8,281 nucleotides of DNA from the NCBI GenBank assembly GCA_050955065.1, contig JBPBQT010000465.1, positions 1 through 8,281 on the forward strand, written 5' to 3'. The notes beneath the pieces were generated by a model. The model did no database searches. It saw nothing but the letters and a program-made list of their open reading frames with translations, and was not told the origin of the DNA. Position numbers and translations under genes: made by a program. Of the stretch, positions 1 through 5,218 are shown in pieces; positions within the stretch are counted from its first letter, which is position 1; each line of letters starts with the position of its first letter. The stretch is from Robbsia sp050955065. Its GTDB lineage: Bacteria; Pseudomonadota; Gammaproteobacteria; Burkholderiales; Burkholderiaceae.

Positions 1-2
1 GT

Positions 3-53
3 TTCGAGAAAGGCCTGTACGGCACGGGTACCGGGTCGACCGGCAGCAAGTAA
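3..53 (+). CDS. possible C-terminal tail of a plus-strand gene (partial, unidentified)
   Basis: An open frame enters from the left edge and reads FEKGLYGTGTGSTGSK before a TAA stop at 51-53. Only 16 residues are visible, a Gly/Thr/Ser-rich tail that I cannot assign to a family. It would converge on the Anbu gene, with about 43 bp between the two stop codons and a GC hairpin in that gap, which is a typical convergent arrangement. A chance open frame of this length is quite possible, so confidence is low. Confidence 0.3.
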   Translation, partial: FEKGLYGTGTGSTGSK

Positions 54-68
54 GCGCTGTGGCGGGTC

Positions 69-88
69 CGGGCGGCGGACGCCGCCCG
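69..88. terminator. GC-rich hairpin between convergent genes
   Basis: An 8-bp perfect stem (69-76 with 81-88) closes a four-base GGAC loop, and all eight pairs are G-C. It lies between the plus-strand stop at 51-53 and the Anbu stop at 97-99, so it could serve either strand. No U-tract follows on either side, so it is not a canonical intrinsic terminator. It may instead block 3'-exonucleases or assist Rho-dependent termination. Confidence 0.4.
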
Positions 89-96
89 CCCGCGCG

Positions 97-960
97 TCAC
101 TGCTGACGCTGGTTGCGCTGCGCCTCCGCCAGCGTCTGCGCGGGCGACGGCTGTTGCACGGCGATCTCGTCGGGCGCCAGTGCCCGCGGCAACGACACTT
201 CCGTGTGCCGGCCGTGCAGCGGCACGTCGTCCGGATCCGTCCAGGACGGATTCGGAATTTCCCCGAAAATCTGCCGCAGGCGTTCGCCCCAGGTCCGGTG
301 GATCATCCGGTAATACGCGTTTTCCTGATCGAGCACCGCGAAACGGGTCACTTTCAGCGCATCGCGCTCGTAGACGAGCAGATCCAGCGGCAGCCCCACC
401 GAGAGGTTCGAGCGCAGTGTCGAGTCCATCGAGATCAGCGCGCACTTCGCCGCTTCGTCCAGTGGCGTCGCCGGCGTGATCACGCGATCGACGATCGGCT
501 TGCCATACTTCGACTCGCCGATCTGGAAATACGGGCTCACGCGCGTGGACTCGATGAAATTTCCCGCCGAGTAGATCATGAAGAGCCGGGGCGCCAGGCC
601 CTTGATCTGACCACCGAGGATGAAGCTGCAGTTGAAGGCGAGATCGAATTCCTCGAGCGGCGCGGCATCGCGCTGGTGCACCTCGCGCACCGCGTCGCCG
701 ACGACGCGCGCGGCCTCGGCCATGTTCGGCGCGCTCCACAATGTAGGGCGCCCGTTCTCGCCCGGCTCGCTCAGCAACTGAACGACGGACTGGGTGAGTG
801 AAAGGTTGCCGGCTCCCATCAGCACGAGCACGCGGTCGCCCGCCTGTTCGAATACCGACATCTTGCGCGCGGCGCTTACATGGTCCACGCCGGCGTTGGT
901 GCGTGTATCGGACAGAAAGACCAGCCCTTCGTCAACGCACATCGCCACGCAATAAGTCAT
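97..960 (-). CDS. Anbu / BPH proteasome-like N-terminal nucleophile hydrolase
   Basis: This 287-aa protein belongs to the Anbu (ancestral beta subunit) family, also called the betaproteobacterial proteasome homologue, a bacterial relative of proteasome beta subunits and HslV. Removal of Met1 would expose Thr2 as the catalytic nucleophile (start MTYCVAMCVDEG). Asp18 in SDTR and Lys33 in ARKM fit the other two proteasomal active-site positions. Family-typical stretches follow: FQIGESKYGKPIVDR near 146-160 and SMDSTLRSNLSVGLPLDL near 177-194. There is no propeptide. Residues from about 230 to the end form a Pro/Gln/Ala-rich tail beyond the Ntn fold. The gene is the last of a four-gene minus-strand cluster with ATP-grasp, alpha-E and transglutaminase genes, 134 bp after the transglutaminase. 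A strong ribosome-binding site is not visible, but the start is fixed by the need for Thr at position 2. The physiological substrate is unknown. Confidence 0.93.
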   Translation of the reverse strand: MTYCVAMCVDEGLVFLSDTRTNAGVDHVSAARKMSVFEQAGDRVLVLMGAGNLSLTQSVVQLLSEPGENGRPTLWSAPNMAEAARVVGDAVREVHQRDAAPLEEFDLAFNCSFILGGQIKGLAPRLFMIYSAGNFIESTRVSPYFQIGESKYGKPIVDRVITPATPLDEAAKCALISMDSTLRSNLSVGLPLDLLVYERDALKVTRFAVLDQENAYYRMIHRTWGERLRQIFGEIPNPSWTDPDDVPLHGRHTEVSLPRALAPDEIAVQQPSPAQTLAEAQRNQRQQ

Positions 961-990
961 ATTTGCAATATCTCAATGAAAACAGGTGTC

Positions 991-996
991 ATTGTA
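991..996 (-). promoter_or_regulatory. possible -10 element for an internal promoter of the Anbu gene
   Basis: The minus strand reads TACAAT here, about 30 bp upstream of the Anbu start codon, a plausible sigma-70 -10 box (5 of 6 bases). The region 16-18 bp upstream is T-rich (CCGTTTTTGG) but does not match TTGACA. The 134-bp gap before Anbu is wide for a tightly coupled operon, so an internal promoter is reasonable. The match alone is weak evidence. Confidence 0.3.
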
Positions 997-1056
997 CCGG
1001 GCCGTTGCCGCCAAAAACGGCGAACGTCCCGCACGTTGCATGTCCCGGCCGACACA

Positions 1057-1071
1057 TCGCGGCCGCCGCGA
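1057..1071. repeat. inverted repeat in the transglutaminase-Anbu gap
   Basis: The six-base arms TCGCGG and CCGCGA flank a three-base CCG centre, about 24 bp beyond the transglutaminase stop. It could form a stable mRNA stem, but no U-tract follows. It is possibly a processing or stability element in the polycistronic message. Confidence 0.35.
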
Positions 1072-1094
1072 CGTCGTGCCACAGGCATCATGCC

Positions 1095-1895
1095 CTACTG
1101 CAGGGCCTCGACATTGACGAATACCATGACATCGAGTGTTTCTTCCTTGCCGCCGACGCGCGTGCCGCGCACCGGCGACGCGGCCTGGTAATCGCGGGCG
1201 ACGGCGAGCCGGCAGTATTTCTCGCTGGCGAACCGGGTGTGCGTGACGTCGACCGACACCCAGCCCAGGTCGCCGAGCCAGACGTCCACCCACGCGTGGC
1301 TGGCCGCATGCGGCACGTCGCCCGGATCGATATACCCGCTCACGTAACGCGCCGGCACGCCATGCGCGCGGCAGCACGCCAGCATCAGGTGCGCATGGTC
1401 CTGGCATACGCCGTTGCCCAGCGCCAGCGCGTCGGCAGCGCTGCTGGTCACCCGGGTCACGCCCGGCAGATAGTGCACGCGCGACTCGATCCGCTCGGCC
1501 AGCGCGATCAAGCCGGCCGGCGTCGTCGGGGCCGGCGCCGCGAACGCCAGATCGTGGATCGCATCGTCGACTTCGGTCAGCGGCGTGAGCGTCGTGTAAT
1601 GCTCGATCGGGATCAGGCCCGGGCCTTCGGTGAGCCGCCCGTCGTGCAGCGGCGTGGTGTCGATCTCGCCGGAGACCGAAAAGAAGATCTCCTCGTGCGC
1701 CCGGGTCAACACGAGCGTATGCAGGACGTTGCCGTATGCGTCCTGGGTGGCGTCGAGCTTGCCCGGCGCATCGACGTGCCAGCGGCGCACGAGCTGCGAG
1801 GGACTCGTCGACGGCGTGAGTCGCAACTGCTGGATTGAATACTGCACCGGCGTCTGGTACCGGTAACGGGTGTCATGGCGTATGGTCAAATGCAT
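1095..1895 (-). CDS. bacterial transglutaminase-like cysteine peptidase family protein
   Basis: This 266-aa protein is a transglutaminase-superfamily (papain-like fold) enzyme of the type found beside ATP-grasp and alpha-E genes. The N-terminal beta-rich domain starts MHLTIRHDTRYRYQTPV and continues with IQQLRLTPS, the usual opening of this family. The catalytic triad is visible: Cys164 in GNGVCQDHAH, His200 in ASHAWVDVWL and Asp216 in GWVSVDVTH. No signal peptide is seen, so it is probably cytoplasmic. The frame stays open upstream to a double ATG at 1950-1955, but those 20 extra residues lie over a 9-base tandem repeat and match nothing typical of the family, so I prefer the ATG at 1893-1895 even though neither start has a good ribosome-binding site. 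The family may cleave or form isopeptide or amide bonds. In this cluster it probably acts on the product of the ATP-grasp protein, which is inference. Confidence 0.92.
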   Translation of the reverse strand: MHLTIRHDTRYRYQTPVQYSIQQLRLTPSTSPSQLVRRWHVDAPGKLDATQDAYGNVLHTLVLTRAHEEIFFSVSGEIDTTPLHDGRLTEGPGLIPIEHYTTLTPLTEVDDAIHDLAFAAPAPTTPAGLIALAERIESRVHYLPGVTRVTSSAADALALGNGVCQDHAHLMLACCRAHGVPARYVSGYIDPGDVPHAASHAWVDVWLGDLGWVSVDVTHTRFASEKYCRLAVARDYQAASPVRGTRVGGKEETLDVMVFVNVEALQ

Positions 1896-1900
1896 GGTCG

Positions 1901-1923
1901 GGTCCGTTCGGTCCGTTGGGTCC
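1901..1923. repeat. 9-bp tandem repeat just upstream of the transglutaminase start
   Basis: The plus strand reads GGTCCGTTC, then GGTCCGTTG, then GGTCC. This gives two and a half copies of a 9-bp unit that begins five bases before the preferred ATG on the minus strand. It occupies the place of a ribosome-binding site, which is otherwise missing. Confidence 0.6.
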
Positions 1924-1963
1924 TGGAAAACATGCACGCCGGCGGCGCGCATCATGGCGTCGG

Positions 1964-1990
1964 GCAGGCGGCCCGTGACGGGCCGCCTGC
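1964..1990 (-). promoter_or_regulatory. perfect 12-bp hairpin between alpha-E and transglutaminase genes
   Basis: The arms 1964-1975 and 1979-1990 are exactly complementary over 12 bp (11 G-C pairs, one A-T) around a three-base TGA/TCA loop. The stem begins one base after the alpha-E stop codon at 1992-1994 and ends 68 bases before the preferred transglutaminase start. There is no U-tract on the minus strand, so it is not a standard intrinsic terminator. A stem this strong in a polycistronic mRNA could act as a partial terminator, an RNase-blocking element or a processing site. Confidence 0.6.
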
Positions 1991-1991
1991 G

Positions 1992-2942
1992 TCACGCCAG
2001 CGGCAACATCAGGTAAGTGCGCATGACGAGCGTGCCCAACGCGTGTACCCGCTCCAGGAACTGCGTCAGGTACGCGTGCAGATCGGTCTCGAAAATTCGC
2101 TCGATGTCGGCATACAGCAATTCGGCGCGCAGCTTGCCGGCAAAACGTTCGCACGGCGTCGAACCCGCGGTGCGCAGCTGTTCGAGCGTGTCGCAGACCT
2201 CGACGAGCGAGGCGAGCAGCGAACGCGGCATGTGCGGGTTCAGGATCAACAGCTCGACCACGCGCGACGGCGTCACGACATCGCGATAGACCTTGCGATA
2301 GATCTCGAGCGCCGATACCGAACTGAGGATCGACGTCCAGTAATAGAAATCCTCGAGCTGACGCGTGGCATCGCGTTGGGTGCCGGTATGCGAGAAGCGC
2401 ACGTCGAGGATCCGTGCGGTATTGTCGGCGCGTTCGAGAAAGGTACCCAGCTGACCAAAATAAAACGCGTCGTCTTTCAACGCGGTGCCGACGGTGACCC
2501 CGCGCGAGAGATGCGAGCGGGTCTTCACCCATTCGAACAGCGCCTCCGGGTTCGACTGCAGTTCGCCCGCGCCAAGACGGTCGACGAAATCGAGCCAGGT
2601 GAAGTTGATGGTCTCCCAGCTCTCGGTGGTCAGCGTGCCGCGCACCGCCCGGGCATTCTCGCGCGCGGCCTGCAGGCAGGCGAAGATGCTCGACGGATTG
2701 TCGGGGTCGGCAACCATGAATTCGAGCACCCGCTCATTGGTGGGCGGCTCGCCATAGCGGTCGCGAAACGCCGTTTCGAGTTCCGAAATGCGCAGGATCG
2801 AGCGGTGCGCGTCTGTCTCCTGTTTGGCGGTCTGGGGCAACAACATGCCCTTGAGATTGATGTCCAGCATGCGCGCGGTATTCTCCGCACGCTCCATGTA
2901 ACGCGCCATCCAAAAAAGGTGGTCGGCAGTCCGGCTCAGCAT
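1992..2942 (-). CDS. alpha-E domain-containing protein (DUF403 / COG2307 family)
   Basis: This 316-aa, all-helical alpha-E protein opens with the family signature MLSRTADHLFWMARYMERAENTARMLD. The sequence shows an internal duplication: MERAENTARMLDI at 17-29 recurs as LERADNTARILDV at 169-181. Each copy is followed 55-65 residues later by a similar helix (SSIFACLQAARENARAV near 84-100 and RSLLASLVEVCDTLEQL near 240-256). The paired ER-A-(E/D)-NTAR glutamates and arginines suggest two equivalent sites. The start has a clear ribosome-binding site, AAGGA at 2951-2955, with an 8-base spacer. No membrane segment or signal peptide is evident. The family almost always sits next to circularly permuted ATP-grasp and transglutaminase genes, as here, and is sometimes fused to the ATP-grasp. 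It is thought to work with them in an uncharacterised peptide-forming or peptide-modifying pathway. No biochemical activity is established. Confidence 0.93.
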   Translation of the reverse strand: MLSRTADHLFWMARYMERAENTARMLDINLKGMLLPQTAKQETDAHRSILRISELETAFRDRYGEPPTNERVLEFMVADPDNPSSIFACLQAARENARAVRGTLTTESWETINFTWLDFVDRLGAGELQSNPEALFEWVKTRSHLSRGVTVGTALKDDAFYFGQLGTFLERADNTARILDVRFSHTGTQRDATRQLEDFYYWTSILSSVSALEIYRKVYRDVVTPSRVVELLILNPHMPRSLLASLVEVCDTLEQLRTAGSTPCERFAGKLRAELLYADIERIFETDLHAYLTQFLERVHALGTLVMRTYLMLPLA

Positions 2943-2982
2943 GATGGCGTTCCTTCGAAGCGAGGGCCTGTTTCCCCCATGA

Positions 2983-3007
2983 ACCCGGACAACACCCTAT
3001 TCCGGGT
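2983..3007. repeat. stem-loop in the ATP-grasp to alpha-E gap
   Basis: The arms ACCCGGA (2983-2989) and TCCGGGT (3001-3007) pair over 7 bp around an 11-base loop. This is the only clear structure in the 160-bp spacer between the ATP-grasp stop and the alpha-E start. It may be a weak attenuator or a stability element, and I see no promoter in the spacer. Confidence 0.35.
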
Positions 3008-3102
3008 CGGAAATACTGCGCGGGCGAGCGGGACGATGGCTGGGGCGAGAGCCCGGGTCGCAACCCTGGCGAAGACGCCCGCCACCTTGCCGCGCTGCCC
3101 GG

Positions 3103-4509
3103 TCAATCGACGATCCAGGTGTCTTTCGTGCCGCCGCCCTGCGACGAATTCACCACCAGCGAACCCGCCTTGAGCGCGACGCGCGTGAGTCCGCCCGCCG
3201 CCAGCGTGACGTCCCGTCCCGACAGCACGAAGGGCCGCAGATCGATGTGCCGCGGCGCGATGCCTGCGTCGACGAAGGTCGGGCAGGCCGACAGGGACAG
3301 CGTCGGCTGCGAGATGTAGCCGCTGGGACGGGCGATCAGCCGGGCGCGGAAGTCCTCGATCTCCGCCTTCGTCGACGCGGGGCCCACGAGCATGCCGTAG
3401 CCGCCCGCGCCGTGCACCTCCTTGACGACCAGTTCGGGCAGGTGCGCGAGGGTGTAGGCCAGATCCTCGGGCTTGCGACACTGGTAGGTCGGGACGTTCT
3501 TCAGGATCGGCTCCTCGTCGAGATAGAAGGCGATCATGTCCGGCACGAAGGGATAAATCGACTTGTCGTCGGCGATACCGGTCCCCATCGCATTGGCCAG
3601 CGCCACCCGGCCGGCGCGATAGGCGGTCAGCAGGCCGGGCACGCCCAGCGCCGAATCCGAGCGGAAGGCGAGCGGATCGAGGAAATCGTCGTCGATGCGG
3701 CGATAGATCACATCGACCCGCCTGGGCCCTTGCGTGGTGCGCATGAACACGTAGTTGTCGTCGACGAAGAGATCCTTGCCCTCGACGAGCTCGACGCCCA
3801 TCTGCTGCGCGAGGAACGAATGCTCGAAATACGCGGAGTTGTACATCCCCGGCGTCAGCACCACCACGACCGGATCGTCCGCGCCGTCGGGCGCCACCGA
3901 ACGCAGCGATTCGAGCAGGAGATCGGGGTAATGCGCGACTGGCGCGATCCGGTTCTGGACGAACAGCTCGGGAAACAGCCGCATCATCATCTTGCGGTTC
4001 TCGAGCATGTACGACACGCCCGACGGCACCCGCAGATTGTCTTCCAGCACATAGAAATCGCCGTCCTCGCTCGAGCGCACCACGTCGACGCCCGCCACGT
4101 GCGCGTACACGCCCAGCGGCACATCGACGTTCTGCATTTCCGGGCGGTACTGGGCATTCGTGTAGACCTGCTCGGCCGGCATCCGTCCCGCGCGGATGAT
4201 GTTGCCGTCATGGTAGACGTCGTGGATGAACATGTTCAACGCGCGCACCCGTTGCCGCAGGCCGGCCTCGAGGGTGCGCCACTGCTCGCCCGGAATGATG
4301 CGCGGGATCAGGTCGAAGGGAATGAGGCGTTCGGTGCCCAGCAGGTCACCGTTCATCGCGAAGGTAATGCCCACACGGCGGAACAGCAAGTCGGCCTCGG
4401 CCCGTTTCCGGGTCACCGAATCGTCCGGTTGCGCCTCGAGCCAGCGTTGAAAGCGCGCATAGTGCGGACGGATTGCATCGCCGTCGCGCATTTCATCGTA
4501 GATCTGCAT
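3103..4509 (-). CDS. circularly permuted type 2 ATP-grasp protein (COG2308 family)
   Basis: This 468-aa protein matches the circularly permuted ATP-grasp family over its full length. It opens MQIYDEMRDGDAIRPHY, a typical family start. Key stretches are LEDNLRVPSGVSYMLENR (155-172, with acidic and Asn residues of metal-ligand type), DVIYRRIDDDFLDPL (266-280), the Gly-rich nucleotide-binding segment VVKEVHGAGGYGMLVGP (361-377) and the family-typical end NSSQGGGTKDTWIVD (454-468). ATP-grasp enzymes activate a carboxylate as acyl phosphate and join it to an amine, so a peptide or amide ligase role is expected. The substrate is unknown. It is the first gene of the cluster with alpha-E, transglutaminase and Anbu. 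A weak ribosome-binding site, AGGG at 4518-4521, lies 8 bases upstream of the ATG. No frameshift or missing motif is evident. I assign the family with confidence but not a reaction. Confidence 0.94.
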   Translation of the reverse strand: MQIYDEMRDGDAIRPHYARFQRWLEAQPDDSVTRKRAEADLLFRRVGITFAMNGDLLGTERLIPFDLIPRIIPGEQWRTLEAGLRQRVRALNMFIHDVYHDGNIIRAGRMPAEQVYTNAQYRPEMQNVDVPLGVYAHVAGVDVVRSSEDGDFYVLEDNLRVPSGVSYMLENRKMMMRLFPELFVQNRIAPVAHYPDLLLESLRSVAPDGADDPVVVVLTPGMYNSAYFEHSFLAQQMGVELVEGKDLFVDDNYVFMRTTQGPRRVDVIYRRIDDDFLDPLAFRSDSALGVPGLLTAYRAGRVALANAMGTGIADDKSIYPFVPDMIAFYLDEEPILKNVPTYQCRKPEDLAYTLAHLPELVVKEVHGAGGYGMLVGPASTKAEIEDFRARLIARPSGYISQPTLSLSACPTFVDAGIAPRHIDLRPFVLSGRDVTLAAGGLTRVALKAGSLVVNSSQGGGTKDTWIVD

Positions 4510-4822
4510 CGTCTGCGCCCTGTCTTATTTGAATGGCAACGCTTGCGCGTCGCGCCAGTGTTGACGCCTGGTGCTCCCGACGGGATATCAAGCAAGCCAT
4601 ATGCCCGTCTTGATTCTACGCCGGCTGACGGGGCGCGAGGCCGGGATGCGGCTGGAAAGGATGGCGACGTGGCGTGCCACGCTGGTTTTGCACCTTGAAG
4701 GTGCATCGATGCGGGGTGCATGCCCGATTCGGGGCACGAGCGGCCATGCCGGAGGAACAAGATGATCGAGGGAGCAGACGGGAGAGCGAGAGCGGACGAG
4801 GAAATGGACGAAAACGCGGACG
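4510..4822. other. intergenic region upstream of the Anbu cluster
   Basis: This 313-bp stretch lies between the tRNA terminator and the ATP-grasp start and contains no credible gene. Short open frames here lack ribosome-binding sites and family resemblance. It should hold the promoter of the cluster, but I find no convincing -35/-10 pair on the minus strand. The best isolated -10-like string is TAGAAT at 4613-4618, without a matching -35. A cluster of palindromes occupies 4689-4736 and is listed separately. TCCCGACGGGA at 4575-4585 is another short palindrome. Confidence 0.6.
4689..4736. promoter_or_regulatory. palindrome cluster, possible operator region
   Basis: Three dyads are packed into 48 bp. 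TGCACCTT and AAGGTGCA form an 8-bp-arm palindrome around one centre base (4689-4705). GCATCGATGC (4703-4712) is a perfect 10-bp palindrome. TGCCC and GGGCA (4721-4725 and 4732-4736) form a third. The half-site GGTGCA recurs at 4700-4705 and 4715-4720 and in inverted form at 4689-4694. The cluster is 180-225 bp upstream of the ATP-grasp start, so it could bind a regulator or fold as an RNA leader. No regulator can be named. Confidence 0.35.
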
Positions 4823-4853
4823 AAAAAAAACCTTCCGGCGAAAACCGGAAGGT
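4823..4853 (-). terminator. intrinsic terminator of the tRNA-Ile transcription unit
   Basis: On the minus strand CCTTCCGG (4852-4845) pairs perfectly with CCGGAAGG (4838-4831) around a six-base TTTTCG loop, extended by an A-T pair. Eight consecutive U residues (4830-4823) follow directly. This is a textbook Rho-independent terminator. It begins seven bases after the encoded CCA end of the tRNA and insulates the Anbu cluster from the upstream unit. Confidence 0.95.
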
Positions 4854-4859
4854 CGTGTC

Positions 4860-5208
4860 TGGTGGGCCTCCCGTGAGTCGAACACGGCACCAACGGATTA
4901 TGCTTACCACTATGCCTTTCGACACCCCTTTCGGGTTTGTGGTCTGGACTGTCTCTTGTCTTTACGACCTACCCGTACAGTCTCTACACCTTCCCGAGAT
5001 CACATTCGGGCTTGGCTCGGGATTACCACGGCCCACCGAAACGGCGCACGCCAGAGGCTTCCCCGAATTTGAGTAGTTCTACCGCGGAGCAGAGTCAACT
5101 TGCTCTGCGGCAACCCATATGGCGACCTGCCGTGGTCCCGACGATATCGGGACGGTAGGCGGGCCGCCGATCAAGTCCGCTGCTCTAACCAACATGAGCT
5201 AGAGGCCC
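4860..5208 (-). tRNA. tRNA-Ile(CAU), interrupted by a group I intron
   Basis: Two exons, 5208-5174 (35 nt) and 4902-4860 (43 nt), join into a 78-nt cloverleaf. The acceptor stem GGGCCTC/GAGGCCC is perfect over 7 bp, the D stem is GCTC/GAGC, the anticodon stem GCGGA/TCCGT has one G27.U43 pair, the loop is CTCATAA, and the T arm is CCGTG-TTCGACT-CACGG. Discriminator A73 and CCA (4862-4860) are encoded. CAU with C4-G69, C5-G68 and G27.U43 points to the minor isoleucine tRNA, whose C34 is converted to lysidine by TilS to read AUA. It is less like initiator tRNA (a paired G1-C72 is present) or elongator Met tRNA. The D loop has ten bases (ATGTTGGTTA), one more than the usual AGTTGGTTA pattern, and position 48 is G instead of a pyrimidine. 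The gene lies 115 bp beyond rpoD with its own promoter and terminator. Confidence 0.93.
4903..5173 (-). ncRNA. group I self-splicing intron (IC3-like) in tRNA-Ile(CAU)
   Basis: This 271-nt ORF-less intron lies between U33 and C34. Helices read by eye (coordinates 5' to 3' on the minus strand): P1 5177-5172 with 5129-5124, with the exon U5174 in a U.G pair at the splice site; P3 5076-5071 with 4974-4969; P4 5066-5061 with 5022-5017; P5 5058-5056 with 5027-5025, flanked by AA on both sides; P6 5016-5014 with 4990-4988, plus P6a 5010-5006 with 4997-4993; P7 4982-4977 with 4952-4947; P8 4968-4966 with 4960-4958; P9 4943-4939 with 4910-4906, enclosing two GAAA-tetraloop hairpins. The last base, 4903, is the omega-G. 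Core strings GAGCCAAGC, GGTGTAGAGACT and AGTCCAG match the Azoarcus tRNA-Ile intron as I remember it. Splicing by two guanosine-initiated transesterifications would restore the anticodon loop. There is no endonuclease gene, so current mobility is unlikely. Confidence 0.93.
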
Positions 5209-5218
5209 AGAGGCGCAG

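Noticed and set aside
1875..3173. A 432-codon plus-strand open frame across the alpha-E gene
   Set aside because: It overlaps the real alpha-E gene on the other strand and has no motif or ribosome-binding site of its own.
3247..4698. A 483-codon plus-strand open frame opposite the ATP-grasp gene
   Set aside because: Composition (Arg, His, Val, Gly rich) and lack of any family motif mark it as the antisense shadow of the ATP-grasp gene.
4674..5076. Plus-strand open frames crossing the terminator and intron
   Set aside because: They run through the intrinsic terminator, the tRNA 3' exon and the ribozyme core, whose RNA structure fully explains the sequence. They are not a homing endonuclease: no LAGLIDADG, GIY-YIG or HNH motif is seen.
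4860..5208. Reading the interrupted gene as tRNA-Ile(GAU), with the 5' exon ending in TTGAT and the 3' exon starting AATCC
   Set aside because: It would give an eight-base anticodon loop and an intron ending in U instead of the required omega-G. The U33/C34 junction gives a normal seven-base loop and ends the intron in G.
4860..5208. Elongator or initiator tRNA-Met instead of tRNA-Ile(CAU)
   Set aside because: G1-C72 is paired, unlike the initiator, and C4-G69, C5-G68 and G27.U43 resemble the minor Ile tRNA more than elongator Met. A search would settle it, but Ile is favoured.
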